Source of the DNA: an uncultured Bacilli bacterium
GTDB taxonomy: Bacteria; Bacillota_I; Bacilli_A; RF39; UBA660
DNA: 64,000 bases
Assembly: GCA_934155645.1 (NCBI GenBank)
Contig: CAKPHC010000006.1
Location: 1-64,000, forward strand
Direction of reading: 5' to 3'
The position numbers and the translations under genes were made by a program. This document shows positions 53,070 through 61,106 of this stretch, piece after piece. Each line of letters starts with the position of its first letter. Position 1 is the stretch's first letter. Below the pieces are notes generated by a model. The model had not been told where the DNA came from, did not search any database, and saw nothing but the letters and a program-made list of their open reading frames with translations.

Positions 53070-53142
53070 AATAATTCCTCCAATTATTTATACCTATCTT
53101 TTATACAGATATTGTATCATACTTTTTTTTATTTTTAAAGTC

Positions 53143-54930
53143 CTATTTTTCTCCATACCATAATTTTGAAATATCACTATTACTACTTAATGGTTCTGGG
53201 TCCGGTTTATCTATTTTTACATTCACTGGAACTTTAAAAGCTGAACCAAATGCAATAGCATTACCAGGTTGTAATGTTTTTAGATGAGCTATTATCTCAT
53301 CACTCACATTAGGTACCATTTGTTTTATATATGCTAAATCCTTAGGATGTAATGTTCTTAGAATTATAAAGTTAGAACATTGCGAAATACTTGTATCACT
53401 AAGTTCACTAGGTCTTTGAGTAATAAGTCCTAATAGAACACCATATTTTCTACCTTCTTTAGTAATTCTATCAAATATATTGTATCCCAATAATTCTTGG
53501 TCCCTATCTAATTGAACATATCTATGAGCCTCTTCTATAATGATATGAAATGGAATAGTTCCACGTTCACGAGACTCAGTAGCAAAATCAAATAACATTT
53601 TTGATATTATCTTAGTTAAAGTTTTGGCCATCCTATCATTAACGTAATTTATATTAAAATTAACTATTTGAGCTTTTTTACCATCTAAAGTAGTAAGTAG
53701 TCTTGCAATATAACTTTTTCTATCAATCATTTCATTATATTCAAAAAATGCGGCATATTCACTGTTTATTAAAGTATGTAATCTTACGCTTAATACATTA
53801 GCATAATCAAAGACTTTATCACTCTTTAAGACACCTTCAGATATAAGCGAAAAATCAAGAGCTAGTTCCAAGTCTTTTAATGTATATGGAATATTTCCTT
53901 TAGGTGATGGTATTTCTAACCCTTCTATTATAAAGGATGAAATAAAATCTACTACAAGTTCCATTTCTTGCATTTTACCAGTTTTATCTATAAATAAACA
54001 TTGTCTTAGTGTTCTAACATATCCAGGTTGTACTATTTTACTCTCAAGATTTAAATCTTTAGTTTGATAAGTAGTTAAGATTGCTATTAATTGGTCTCTT
54101 AATTTACTAGAATCTTTACCACTTCTTAATATATCTAAAAGTGCTCTGGCTACTATATCATTACGATATCTAGTTACTTCTTCATCTTCTTCGTTGGGGT
54201 CACCTGAATTTCTTAAAATTGGTACTAGTTTTAAAGCTTTTTCAATAATTGATAATTGAGCCGGTTCACTAGCATCAAGTAATAAGGCTATATCATCTAT
54301 TCCTAGTAACCAAAGAGGTATTCTTAATATTTCCCCATCTGGATATAATGAATTAGTAGTATATGTTTTGTAATTTAATACTGGTGATATTTCACTAATC
54401 CTAGAAAAAGCATTAGTGTATTCACCATAAGCATCAAAGATAAATATATTAGCGTTAACAGGTAAATAGTTGTTACTAGTAAAAATATTTTGTAAAAGTC
54501 TTGCTACAGTACAACTTTTACCAGACCCAGTATTACCTAATATAGCAAAATGATTACTAAAGAAACTATTAACACCTACATTTATTCTATAGTTAGTATA
54601 TATACTTGACTTTCCTAAGTAAATTTGGTCATTATTTTGAATTTGTTGTTCACCTAATATAAGTGCAAGTTCATCCATAGTAATAATTCTAACATTTGAT
54701 TTAAATGATGGTTTTTTGGTAAATCCAGGTAAGAATTTATTATTTACTATTTCCCCTACTATACTTATTTTAGCGTTATCAATACCGATGTTTACTATCT
54801 CACCAACTATTTTCTGGTTGTCGTCTTCAAATACTACATGAACGTTAATTAAGTTAGTTTGAGTAGTAATATCTATTGCTAATTTAATTGTTACTATATT
54901 ATTTTCTATATCTATAATATTACCTAGCAT
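53143..54930 (-). CDS. HerA/DUF87-type DNA translocase ATPase
   Basis: A 595-residue HerA-like ATPase. It has an N-terminal HAS beta-barrel (about residues 1-90), Walker A GNTGSGKS (near 133-140), an inserted helical region, Walker B IPFHIIIEEAHRYV and the arginine-finger region LLGLITQRPSELSDTSISQCSNFIILR. HerA forms hexameric DNA pumps with NurA in archaea, while bacterial forms act alone in repair or with defence nucleases. No nuclease or Sir2 partner is adjacent. I start at the ATG at 54930, nine bases after AGGG; one at 54936 is possible. Confidence 0.88.
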   Translation of the reverse strand: MLGNIIDIENNIVTIKLAIDITTQTNLINVHVVFEDDNQKIVGEIVNIGIDNAKISIVGEIVNNKFLPGFTKKPSFKSNVRIITMDELALILGEQQIQNNDQIYLGKSSIYTNYRINVGVNSFFSNHFAILGNTGSGKSCTVARLLQNIFTSNNYLPVNANIFIFDAYGEYTNAFSRISEISPVLNYKTYTTNSLYPDGEILRIPLWLLGIDDIALLLDASEPAQLSIIEKALKLVPILRNSGDPNEEDEEVTRYRNDIVARALLDILRSGKDSSKLRDQLIAILTTYQTKDLNLESKIVQPGYVRTLRQCLFIDKTGKMQEMELVVDFISSFIIEGLEIPSPKGNIPYTLKDLELALDFSLISEGVLKSDKVFDYANVLSVRLHTLINSEYAAFFEYNEMIDRKSYIARLLTTLDGKKAQIVNFNINYVNDRMAKTLTKIISKMLFDFATESRERGTIPFHIIIEEAHRYVQLDRDQELLGYNIFDRITKEGRKYGVLLGLITQRPSELSDTSISQCSNFIILRTLHPKDLAYIKQMVPNVSDEIIAHLKTLQPGNAIAFGSAFKVPVNVKIDKPDPEPLSSNSDISKLWYGEK

Positions 54931-54991
54931 CTTCATCAACCCTATTCTTTATTCTAGCAAAATTATAACACAATAAAATTTAATTGAAAAC

Positions 54992-55012
54992 AAAAAAAGA
55001 GATTTAATCTCT
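54992..55012 (-). terminator. Terminator of surface gene A
   Basis: AGAGATT and AATCTCT pair around one A on the minus strand, then a T run; it overlaps the stop of the gene at 55011. The minimal loop suggests one or two base pairs are open. Confidence 0.7.
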
Positions 55013-56447
55013 AATTTGTTTCTATTACATATGGGTCTGTTACTGTACCAGTTCCACTTTTAACTGTTACTGTTGATTTTAAATTGATTACAGGTCTAAC
55101 ACCAGTGTAGGTGTTGCCAATGTATTCCAACGACAAACCAAGTGAATTGCCGACGATATAACCATGGAGGACTGAAACAACAGTGGCTGAACTTGAACCT
55201 GAACTTGAACTTGAACCTGGACCTGAACCTGAACTATGAAGCGTAGATTTGGCAGGTGACATCGTCCAAAATGTTTCTCCCGTTATTATATAACAACCCG
55301 TACTAGCTGTTGCATAATTCACTTCACCAGCACTTATCAACCCAATCGGATATGTTAAGGCTTTATTACCTTTGGTTGATGTTAATAATGTATACAAATC
55401 GTTATTTTGTGGGCATTTAAACTGTGAAGTTTTAGAGCCGTACTCAGTGACAGCCGTTCCTATTCCTGTACCTCTTTTTAAACTTCTATCTCCACAAAAT
55501 CCTGAGTCTGCTATTAGTGATGAATAACTTATTAAATTATTTTGATACCATGTATCTAAAGTTGTCTTGATTGTACTTGAATTTGTATTTGCATGGGTTG
55601 CTGCATATGTTGTTGAACCAGCAGTTCCATACATATATCCTGCATATGCATTGTCTCCGTTCACACTATTAAATGCACTATTACCGATTGAATCTTGCTT
55701 TATTAATCTGACACTTTCATCTTCATTTATTCTTACTACTCTCCATATAAATCCCGCAAAAGACACATAGTTGTTATCTACCGTCCCACTAAAATAATAA
55801 GTCGTTTTACCTTCTTCTGTATTTTTATTTGTGTAATACAATCCTTTTCCTGTTCTATAATCAGTAGTATCTGCTTGGGCCGTGTTCTTCTTTAAAATTA
55901 AACTGTTTAAACGTTTTACTTCGATACTTGGTGTTTCGCTTGGTATTGTTTGACCTGTATCTTGTACTACTTCTATTGATAAATTAATACTTCCTATACT
56001 ATCCTCTGGTAGTGATGTAATATTTGAATCTAGTTGTACTGTCACTGTAAATGTCTTTTCAGTAGCTTTTGCTAATTTATATCCTTTAGTTAACCCAGAA
56101 ACATCATAAGTTACTTTTGGTGAACTGTTACTAGTTATTTTTATATCATTTATGATTGCATTTACTGTTCCACCATTTTTTATAACTATAGTGTATACCA
56201 TTTTATCTCCTGGTAATTTTAACCCTGTTCTAAAATTAGCTGTTGTTCCTGTTACGCTTGGAGTTTCAATATTATATGCTTCTCCTGTTGCAGATGATGT
56301 TATACTTGAGAAAAATATATTCCAATTAGATGTTATGTTACCTTTAGAAGATATTCTTAACTTAGTTGCAAAGGCTGCATATCCAACCGCTAGTAATAAT
56401 ACTGCAATACATAATACCATACATATTATTGTTTTCTTTCTATTCAT
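55011..56447 (-). CDS. SipW-type surface protein, paralogue A
   Basis: A 478-residue exported protein. Its N-terminus is MNRKK, a hydrophobic run and GYAAFATKLRISSKGNITSNW, the shared SipW-substrate plan, followed by a TasA-like sandwich to about residue 185. The C-terminal domain has WRVVRINEDES, SLIADSGFCGDRS, NNDLYTLLTSTKGNKALTYPIGLI, FWTMSP and RPVINLKS. It also contains a Ser/Gly stretch (SGSGPGSSSSSGSSS) from a hexanucleotide repeat. I start at the ATG at 56447 after CGAGG; the long reading covers the promoter. The first 190 codons and promoter are nearly identical to paralogue B. Surface location inferred. Confidence 0.85.
   Translation of the reverse strand: MNRKKTIICMVLCIAVLLLAVGYAAFATKLRISSKGNITSNWNIFFSSITSSATGEAYNIETPSVTGTTANFRTGLKLPGDKMVYTIVIKNGGTVNAIINDIKITSNSSPKVTYDVSGLTKGYKLAKATEKTFTVTVQLDSNITSLPEDSIGSINLSIEVVQDTGQTIPSETPSIEVKRLNSLILKKNTAQADTTDYRTGKGLYYTNKNTEEGKTTYYFSGTVDNNYVSFAGFIWRVVRINEDESVRLIKQDSIGNSAFNSVNGDNAYAGYMYGTAGSTTYAATHANTNSSTIKTTLDTWYQNNLISYSSLIADSGFCGDRSLKRGTGIGTAVTEYGSKTSQFKCPQNNDLYTLLTSTKGNKALTYPIGLISAGEVNYATASTGCYIITGETFWTMSPAKSTLHSSGSGPGSSSSSGSSSATVVSVLHGYIVGNSLGLSLEYIGNTYTGVRPVINLKSTVTVKSGTGTVTDPYVIETN
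55188..55235. repeat. Hexanucleotide tandem repeat, eight units
   Basis: Eight units of TGAAC(C/T) or TGGACC in a row, encoding alternating Ser/Gly/Pro in surface protein A. As six is a multiple of three, slippage would change length, not frame. Paralogue B lacks it. Confidence 0.8.
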
Positions 56448-56523
56448 ATCACATACCTCGATTATTATTAATATATATTTATTATATAATACCTTGATGG
56501 TATTTTCAATTAAAAAGAAGAAC
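55876..56523 (-). repeat. 648-bp duplicated block, copy A
   Basis: This block holds the promoter, ribosome site and first roughly 190 codons of surface gene A. It matches 57585-58232 at a constant offset of 1709 bases with only two differences found by eye (in GTGTT-C/T-TTC and in CTTG-A/G-TGG). It ends abruptly in the arm of a queH terminator. Confidence 0.92.
56481..56509 (-). promoter_or_regulatory. Promoter of surface gene A with dyad in spacer
   Basis: TTGAAA, a 17-base spacer and TATAAT on the minus strand. The spacer contains the inverted repeat AATACC-N5-GGTATT (56488-56504), a likely operator position. Confidence 0.75.
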
Positions 56524-56591
56524 ATAATTTGTTTTGTTAGACACATTATTAACTTGACGTTAAACTTTTTAGTATATGACAAATTATTAGA

Positions 56592-56631
56592 TAAAAAAAA
56601 ATTACAACAATTTTTAAATCTATTGTAATTT
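56592..56631 (-). terminator. Terminator of surface gene B
   Basis: AAATTACAA pairs with TTGTAATTT (extended by A/T pairs) and is followed on the minus strand by a run of T. It is about 60 bases past the gene's TGA stop. Confidence 0.75.
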
Positions 56632-56689
56632 AATATTTAATATCACTTTATGCTTAGAAACAGATACTATGCTTGCTTTAAAAGAAATA

Positions 56690-58156
56690 TCAGTCTGTAA
56701 GTATTATGTATGGGTCGCTTGAAGTGCCGGTTCCACCTTTAACTGTTACTGTCGCTTTTAAATTAATTACAGGACGAGTTGCTCCCGAAAGATTAGTTTC
56801 GAATGGGTTAAAGTATACAGGGGCACCATTAGCAGTGCGATACATTCTCCATATAGTGCTGCCACTAGATTGGCTTGAAGTATTCGGTGTCATTGTCAGA
56901 AAATAATAGTTACTTGTCAGTTCAGAGTTATCTGTCAAATAATAATCTTCACTAATTTTACCTAATACTGCCCCAGCATAAACTACTTCATCTGCTGTTA
57001 TTAATCCTATTGGATATGTTAAGGCTTTATTTCCCTTTGTCGCTGTTTCTGTTGTATATAAATCATTACTTTGCGGACATGCATATTGGGGCTTATTACT
57101 GTTAGTGCTGAGTCTTTTCCAAGCCCCATAGTGAGTAAGAGCTGTTCCTATCCCCGTACCATCTGCTAGACTTCTATCGCCACAGAAACCTGTATCTGCT
57201 AAATATGATGAATATTGGCTCAGATTACTACTATACCAAGTGTCAACGGCAGTTTTAATTGTACTTGAATTTGTATTAGCATGTGTTGCTGCATATGTTG
57301 TTGAACCTGCTGTTCCATACATATATCCTACATAAGATGCATCGGTATGATTAGTATTAAATGCACTATTACCTATTGAATCTTGTTTTATTAACCTAAT
57401 GCTTTCATCCTCATTTATTCTTACTACTCTCCATATAAAGCCTGCGAAAGATACATAGTTGTTATTTACTACTCCTCTAAAATAATATGTTGTTTTGCCT
57501 TCTTCTGTATTTTTATTTGTGTAATATAATCCTTTACCATTTGTATCGCTACTTACTTTAGAAAAGTCTATACTAGCATCACTTTGGGCCGTGTTTTTCT
57601 TTAAAATTAAACTGTTTAAACGTTTTACTTCGATACTTGGTGTTTCGCTTGGTATTGTTTGACCTGTATCTTGTACTACTTCTATTGATAAATTAATACT
57701 TCCTATACTATCCTCTGGTAGTGATGTAATATTTGAATCTAGTTGTACTGTCACTGTAAATGTCTTTTCAGTAGCTTTTGCTAATTTATATCCTTTAGTT
57801 AACCCAGAAACATCATAAGTTACTTTTGGTGAACTGTTACTAGTTATTTTTATATCATTTATGATTGCATTTACTGTTCCACCATTTTTTATAACTATAG
57901 TGTATACCATTTTATCTCCTGGTAATTTTAACCCTGTTCTAAAATTAGCTGTTGTTCCTGTTACGCTTGGAGTTTCAATATTATATGCTTCTCCTGTTGC
58001 AGATGATGTTATACTTGAGAAAAATATATTCCAATTAGATGTTATGTTACCTTTAGAAGATATTCTTAACTTAGTTGCAAAGGCTGCATATCCAACCGCT
58101 AGTAATAATACTGCAATACATAATACCATACATATTATTGTTTTCTTTCTATTCAT
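56690..58156 (-). CDS. SipW-type surface protein, paralogue B
   Basis: A 488-residue exported protein of the same layout as paralogue A: SipW-type signal, TasA-like sandwich, then the GFCGDRS/KALTYPIGLI/RPVINLKS domain, but without the Ser/Gly repeat. It has ASIDFSKVSSDTNGKGLYYT where A has a shortened TTDYRTGKGLYYT. The C-terminal half has clearly diverged from A, while the N-terminal half is nearly identical in DNA. It ends in TGA at the same point where A ends in TAG, confirming TGA as a stop. It is 80 bases downstream of queH, with a terminator between. It resembles gut-Firmicutes surface proteins I have seen without a defined function. Confidence 0.85.
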   Translation of the reverse strand: MNRKKTIICMVLCIAVLLLAVGYAAFATKLRISSKGNITSNWNIFFSSITSSATGEAYNIETPSVTGTTANFRTGLKLPGDKMVYTIVIKNGGTVNAIINDIKITSNSSPKVTYDVSGLTKGYKLAKATEKTFTVTVQLDSNITSLPEDSIGSINLSIEVVQDTGQTIPSETPSIEVKRLNSLILKKNTAQSDASIDFSKVSSDTNGKGLYYTNKNTEEGKTTYYFRGVVNNNYVSFAGFIWRVVRINEDESIRLIKQDSIGNSAFNTNHTDASYVGYMYGTAGSTTYAATHANTNSSTIKTAVDTWYSSNLSQYSSYLADTGFCGDRSLADGTGIGTALTHYGAWKRLSTNSNKPQYACPQSNDLYTTETATKGNKALTYPIGLITADEVVYAGAVLGKISEDYYLTDNSELTSNYYFLTMTPNTSSQSSGSTIWRMYRTANGAPVYFNPFETNLSGATRPVINLKATVTVKGGTGTSSDPYIILTD

Positions 58157-58232
58157 ATCACATACCTCGATTATTATTAATATATATTTATTATATAATA
58201 CCTTGGTGGTATTTTCAATTAAAAAGAAGAAC
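57585..58232 (-). repeat. 648-bp duplicated block, copy B
   Basis: Second copy of the promoter and 5' coding block of the surface genes. Its outer end lies in the queH terminator stem (58221-58256), which is whole only here, so this copy is probably the source and copy A the recipient. Confidence 0.92.
58190..58218 (-). promoter_or_regulatory. Promoter of surface gene B with dyad in spacer
   Basis: TTGAAA, 17 bases and TATAAT, with AATACC-N5-GGTATT (58197-58213) filling the spacer. One base in the dyad centre differs from copy A. Confidence 0.75.
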
Positions 58233-58256
58233 CGAATTATTTTTTCGATTCTTCTT
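58221..58256 (-). terminator. Terminator of queH
   Basis: AAGAAGAATCGAA pairs with TTCGGTTCTTCTT (one mismatch or G-U) on the minus strand, then TTTAATTG. The queH stop codon lies in the loop. Confidence 0.8.
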
Positions 58257-58857
58257 GTAAAATCTTTGAATATTTACAGCCACAATAGTTTTGTCTATAT
58301 AAATTATATTCCTTAGATAATTCTATACTTCTTTTATAACCATTTTTCTTTTTAAAGTCTGCGTACAAATAATTTATTCCATATTTTTTTGCTAAAGCTT
58401 CACCTATTTCATTTAATACTTTAGCATTTTTATAAGGACTTATTGATAAAGTCGTTGTAAAGTAATCATACCCTTTTTCTTTTGCTAACTTAGCAGTCTC
58501 TTCCAATCGCATATTATAACAAATATGACAACGAGAACCACCTTCTTTTTCTTGTTCTTTACCTCTAATTAATTCTTCATAACGATTATTATCGTAAACC
58601 CCTTCAATAAAATCCACTTTATTCTTTAAAGGCATTTCACTAATAAGTCTTTTTTGTTCTTCACACCGTTTTGTAAACTCCTCTTTAGGAGATATGTTTG
58701 GATTATAATATAGAATTGTTATTTTAAAATAATTAGACAAGTACTCTAAAACATAACTAGAACATGGTGCACAACAACTATGTAGTAATAAACTAGGAGT
58801 TTTTTTACTTTCTATAATTTTGTCTATCTCTTTCTCCAAGTTTTCTTGAAAATTCAT
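58237..58857 (-). CDS. queH: Epoxyqueuosine reductase QueH
   Basis: A 206-residue iron-sulfur enzyme for the last step of queuosine synthesis in tRNA, unrelated to QueG. Cysteine motifs are HSCCAPCSSYVLEYL (about residues 27-41), SRCHICYNMRLEETA and the C-terminal NYCGCKYS. TLSISPYKNA is also conserved. The ATG at 58857 has GGAAGGA upstream and lies inside the end of the ClpX-like gene (53-base overlap), so the two are coupled. No other queuosine genes are nearby, so it may use salvaged precursors. Confidence 0.95.
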   Translation of the reverse strand: MNFQENLEKEIDKIIESKKTPSLLLHSCCAPCSSYVLEYLSNYFKITILYYNPNISPKEEFTKRCEEQKRLISEMPLKNKVDFIEGVYDNNRYEELIRGKEQEKEGGSRCHICYNMRLEETAKLAKEKGYDYFTTTLSISPYKNAKVLNEIGEALAKKYGINYLYADFKKKNGYKRSIELSKEYNLYRQNYCGCKYSKILQEESKK

Positions 58858-60340
58858 GTTTATCCTTCCTTTTTTCTAGTATATAACATTTAGGATTAGA
58901 AACAGTGTCACTTGATATAATAACTTTACCATCTCTTATACCATTGGAATCTATTTCATTAAAGATATCAGAAAAAGTATCATCTACTACTGATTTTAGT
59001 CCTCTAGCACCAGAACCCATATTATCAGCTTTTTTAGCAACAGTTTCAATAAATCCCTTTTTATCTATATATACTATTTTTACTTTATCTTTTTTATATA
59101 GTGCTGTTTCATAAACTTTTAAATCACTTATAGAAGATTCTCTTAAAAGTTTTTCTAAATCTTGTTGTTTTAATTGTCTAATAGGAATTTTTATAGGTAA
59201 TCTTCCTATCATCTCTGCCATTATACCATATTTTACAAATTCATCATTAGTAATTTCTGTAATTTCTGTATTATTTTCTTGTTCTTTATTGGAAAATCCT
59301 ACTACATTTCTTTTTTTCTCTTTTGTTAAATCAGCAAAAGCCCCGCATAGTATAAATGTTATATTAGAAGTATTCATAAGTAATTGGTCACTTGTTCTAT
59401 TACTATCATTTATATCAAATTCTCCGCCTTCAATAATTTTAAGTAATTCTTCTTGAACATCTACTTTATTTACACTGTCTTTGCTACCTGCTAATTTATC
59501 AAATTCATCTAAAACAATAATACCTTTTTCAGCTTTTGCCATGTTGTTACCACTTGCTACATATAATCTTCTTAAAATCTTCTTAACTGAATCTCCTACA
59601 TATCCACTAGCAGTATAAGAAGTTAAATCTTCTATTATAAGAGGTACTCTTACTTCTTTAGCAATGCTTCTTATTAACTCTGTTTTACCACAACCAGTTG
59701 GACCATATAATAAGATATTAGATTTCATTTTATCTATGTCACCATATTTTATATTTTTACATATAGCACCTATTAGTCTAAGAGCAGCATCATCTTGTCC
59801 AACTACTCTTTGAGTTACTTTTTTAAATACTTCCTTTGGACTATTATAACTTGCATGAATAGGTGTAACTTTTTTATTTTGTTTAATCTCTCCTACTTTA
59901 TTTACAAATTCTCTTCCTAATTGATGAATAAGACTTTTATTAAGGTCTACTACTTCCATTGTTTTATCTTTTAGTTTTATTGCAAAACAATTTGCATTTT
60001 CCATTTCATTAGCTTTCTCAAGCATAAATGTATATCTTTTTACGAATTCAAAATAAAATTTAGCACACATTTCTGAATAGGTAACATCTTCTTCAGGAAA
60101 TCCTCCATCTAGGAAAAACTTTCTTAGAACATCTTCTTCTACTGGAAAGGCATATAAATTATCACAGTTATTTATTCCTTTATATATATCTACTTTCTTG
60201 TATTCTCTATCATAGTCATCAGTTAGTACACCTATATCATCTATTGTACCTTCTACTATATTAATTGGTTTTAACATAATATTGTGTTCGTTTATCACAG
60301 TTGCCGAAAAAATAATACCATACATATTAGTTTTACTCAT
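58805..60340 (-). CDS. ClpX-like AAA+ ATPase without zinc-binding domain
   Basis: A 511-residue AAA+ protein. The first roughly 150 residues are a divergent domain with no CxxC zinc site. The ATPase core matches ClpX/HslU: Walker A GPTGCGKT (213-220), the ASGYVGDSVKKIL pore-loop/RKH-side region, Walker B GIIVLDEFDKLA, MAEMIGRLPI and sensor 2 GARGLKSVVDD. A long acidic insert (ENNTEITEITND) replaces the usual IGF loop area, so ClpP docking is doubtful. The start is the ATG at 60340 after GGGGGAT. It overlaps queH. It might be an unfoldase with its own N-domain targets; true clpX may lie elsewhere. Confidence 0.85.
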   Translation of the reverse strand: MSKTNMYGIIFSATVINEHNIMLKPINIVEGTIDDIGVLTDDYDREYKKVDIYKGINNCDNLYAFPVEEDVLRKFFLDGGFPEEDVTYSEMCAKFYFEFVKRYTFMLEKANEMENANCFAIKLKDKTMEVVDLNKSLIHQLGREFVNKVGEIKQNKKVTPIHASYNSPKEVFKKVTQRVVGQDDAALRLIGAICKNIKYGDIDKMKSNILLYGPTGCGKTELIRSIAKEVRVPLIIEDLTSYTASGYVGDSVKKILRRLYVASGNNMAKAEKGIIVLDEFDKLAGSKDSVNKVDVQEELLKIIEGGEFDINDSNRTSDQLLMNTSNITFILCGAFADLTKEKKRNVVGFSNKEQENNTEITEITNDEFVKYGIMAEMIGRLPIKIPIRQLKQQDLEKLLRESSISDLKVYETALYKKDKVKIVYIDKKGFIETVAKKADNMGSGARGLKSVVDDTFSDIFNEIDSNGIRDGKVIISSDTVSNPKCYILEKRKDKHEFSRKLGERDRQNYRK

Positions 60341-60394
60341 AATATCCCCCATTTCTTAGTTGTTTATTATATATAAATTTATTTAGAAATACAA

Positions 60395-60422
60395 GAAAAA
60401 AAGACGCTTATTCAGCATCTTT
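60395..60422 (-). terminator. Terminator of the yceD-rpmF operon
   Basis: AGATGCT and AGCGTCT pair (one U-G) around GAATA, then TTTTTTT on the minus strand. The rpmF stop is in the loop. Confidence 0.8.
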
Positions 60423-60593
60423 AGTTTCAACAACTTTTTTTCCTTTATAACTTCCACATTCTTTACATACACGATGTGGTTTAATTACTGCTCCACATTC
60501 TTTACAAGTAGTAGTTCCAACTACTTCTAAAGCGTTATGACTTCTTCTCATTCTTTTTCTTGTTTTTGAAACTTTTCTAAATGGTACAGCCAT
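60408..60593 (-). CDS. rpmF: 50S ribosomal protein L32
   Basis: A 61-residue basic protein with the L32 start MAVPFRKVSKTRKRMRRSHNAL and a zinc-ribbon with two CxxC pairs (CKEC and CKEC, separated by AVIKPHRV). It is the zinc-bound form. It is 4 bases downstream of the yceD-like gene, the standard pair order. Confidence 0.97.
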   Translation of the reverse strand: MAVPFRKVSKTRKRMRRSHNALEVVGTTTCKECGAVIKPHRVCKECGSYKGKKVVETKDAE

Positions 60594-60597
60594 GTTA

Positions 60598-61059
60598 TCA
60601 CTCCTCTTTCTTATTTTCAGCTAAGATGCTAAAAGGATTATCTCTTTTTATCTCATCTTCACTAATTACTTTCCATCCATCCCCTTGATATTTACTTAAA
60701 TCTTCCACAACAGTGTATTTAAGTGGGACCTCTAAGACAATATTTTGCCACAAAACTTCAAGAATATCAATAGTATTTTGATTATTTTCTAGAAATTCGT
60801 CCAAATTTTCATCTAATTCTGTTGAAAAATGGTAATCTACATCATCTAGACTTATTGCATCTTCTAATATCATAGTACCTGTAAGAGTTCCTATTAAGTC
60901 GATAGTATCATCACTACCATTACTTATTTTACCTTTAAAATGGACATCTTTAAGTCTTTTTACAACACTAGAAGTATATTCTTCATTGAATACTAAATCA
61001 GTATCTAGGTTTATTTCTTCTTTATTATGACAAAATAATTCATCTAATTCTATAATCAT
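60598..61059 (-). CDS. YceD/DUF177 family protein
   Basis: A 153-residue acidic protein of the DUF177 family, linked to 23S rRNA accumulation and always upstream of rpmF. Typical segments are DDTIDLIGTLTGTMILEDAISLDDVDYHF, then DILEVLWQNIVLEVPLKY and the late NPFSILAE. The usual Cys pair of the family is replaced here by other residues. I start at the ATG at 61059 after GGAGGTG, which an earlier reading would cover. Confidence 0.9.
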   Translation of the reverse strand: MIIELDELFCHNKEEINLDTDLVFNEEYTSSVVKRLKDVHFKGKISNGSDDTIDLIGTLTGTMILEDAISLDDVDYHFSTELDENLDEFLENNQNTIDILEVLWQNIVLEVPLKYTVVEDLSKYQGDGWKVISEDEIKRDNPFSILAENKKEE

Positions 61060-61106
61060 TTCCAACACCTCCAAAGATTATAACTTAATTTATATATATA
61101 TGCAAC

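Noticed and set aside
55567..58316. Antisense frames repeated in both surface genes
   Set aside because: They are identical only because the underlying block is duplicated. They lack ribosome sites and cover the real genes.
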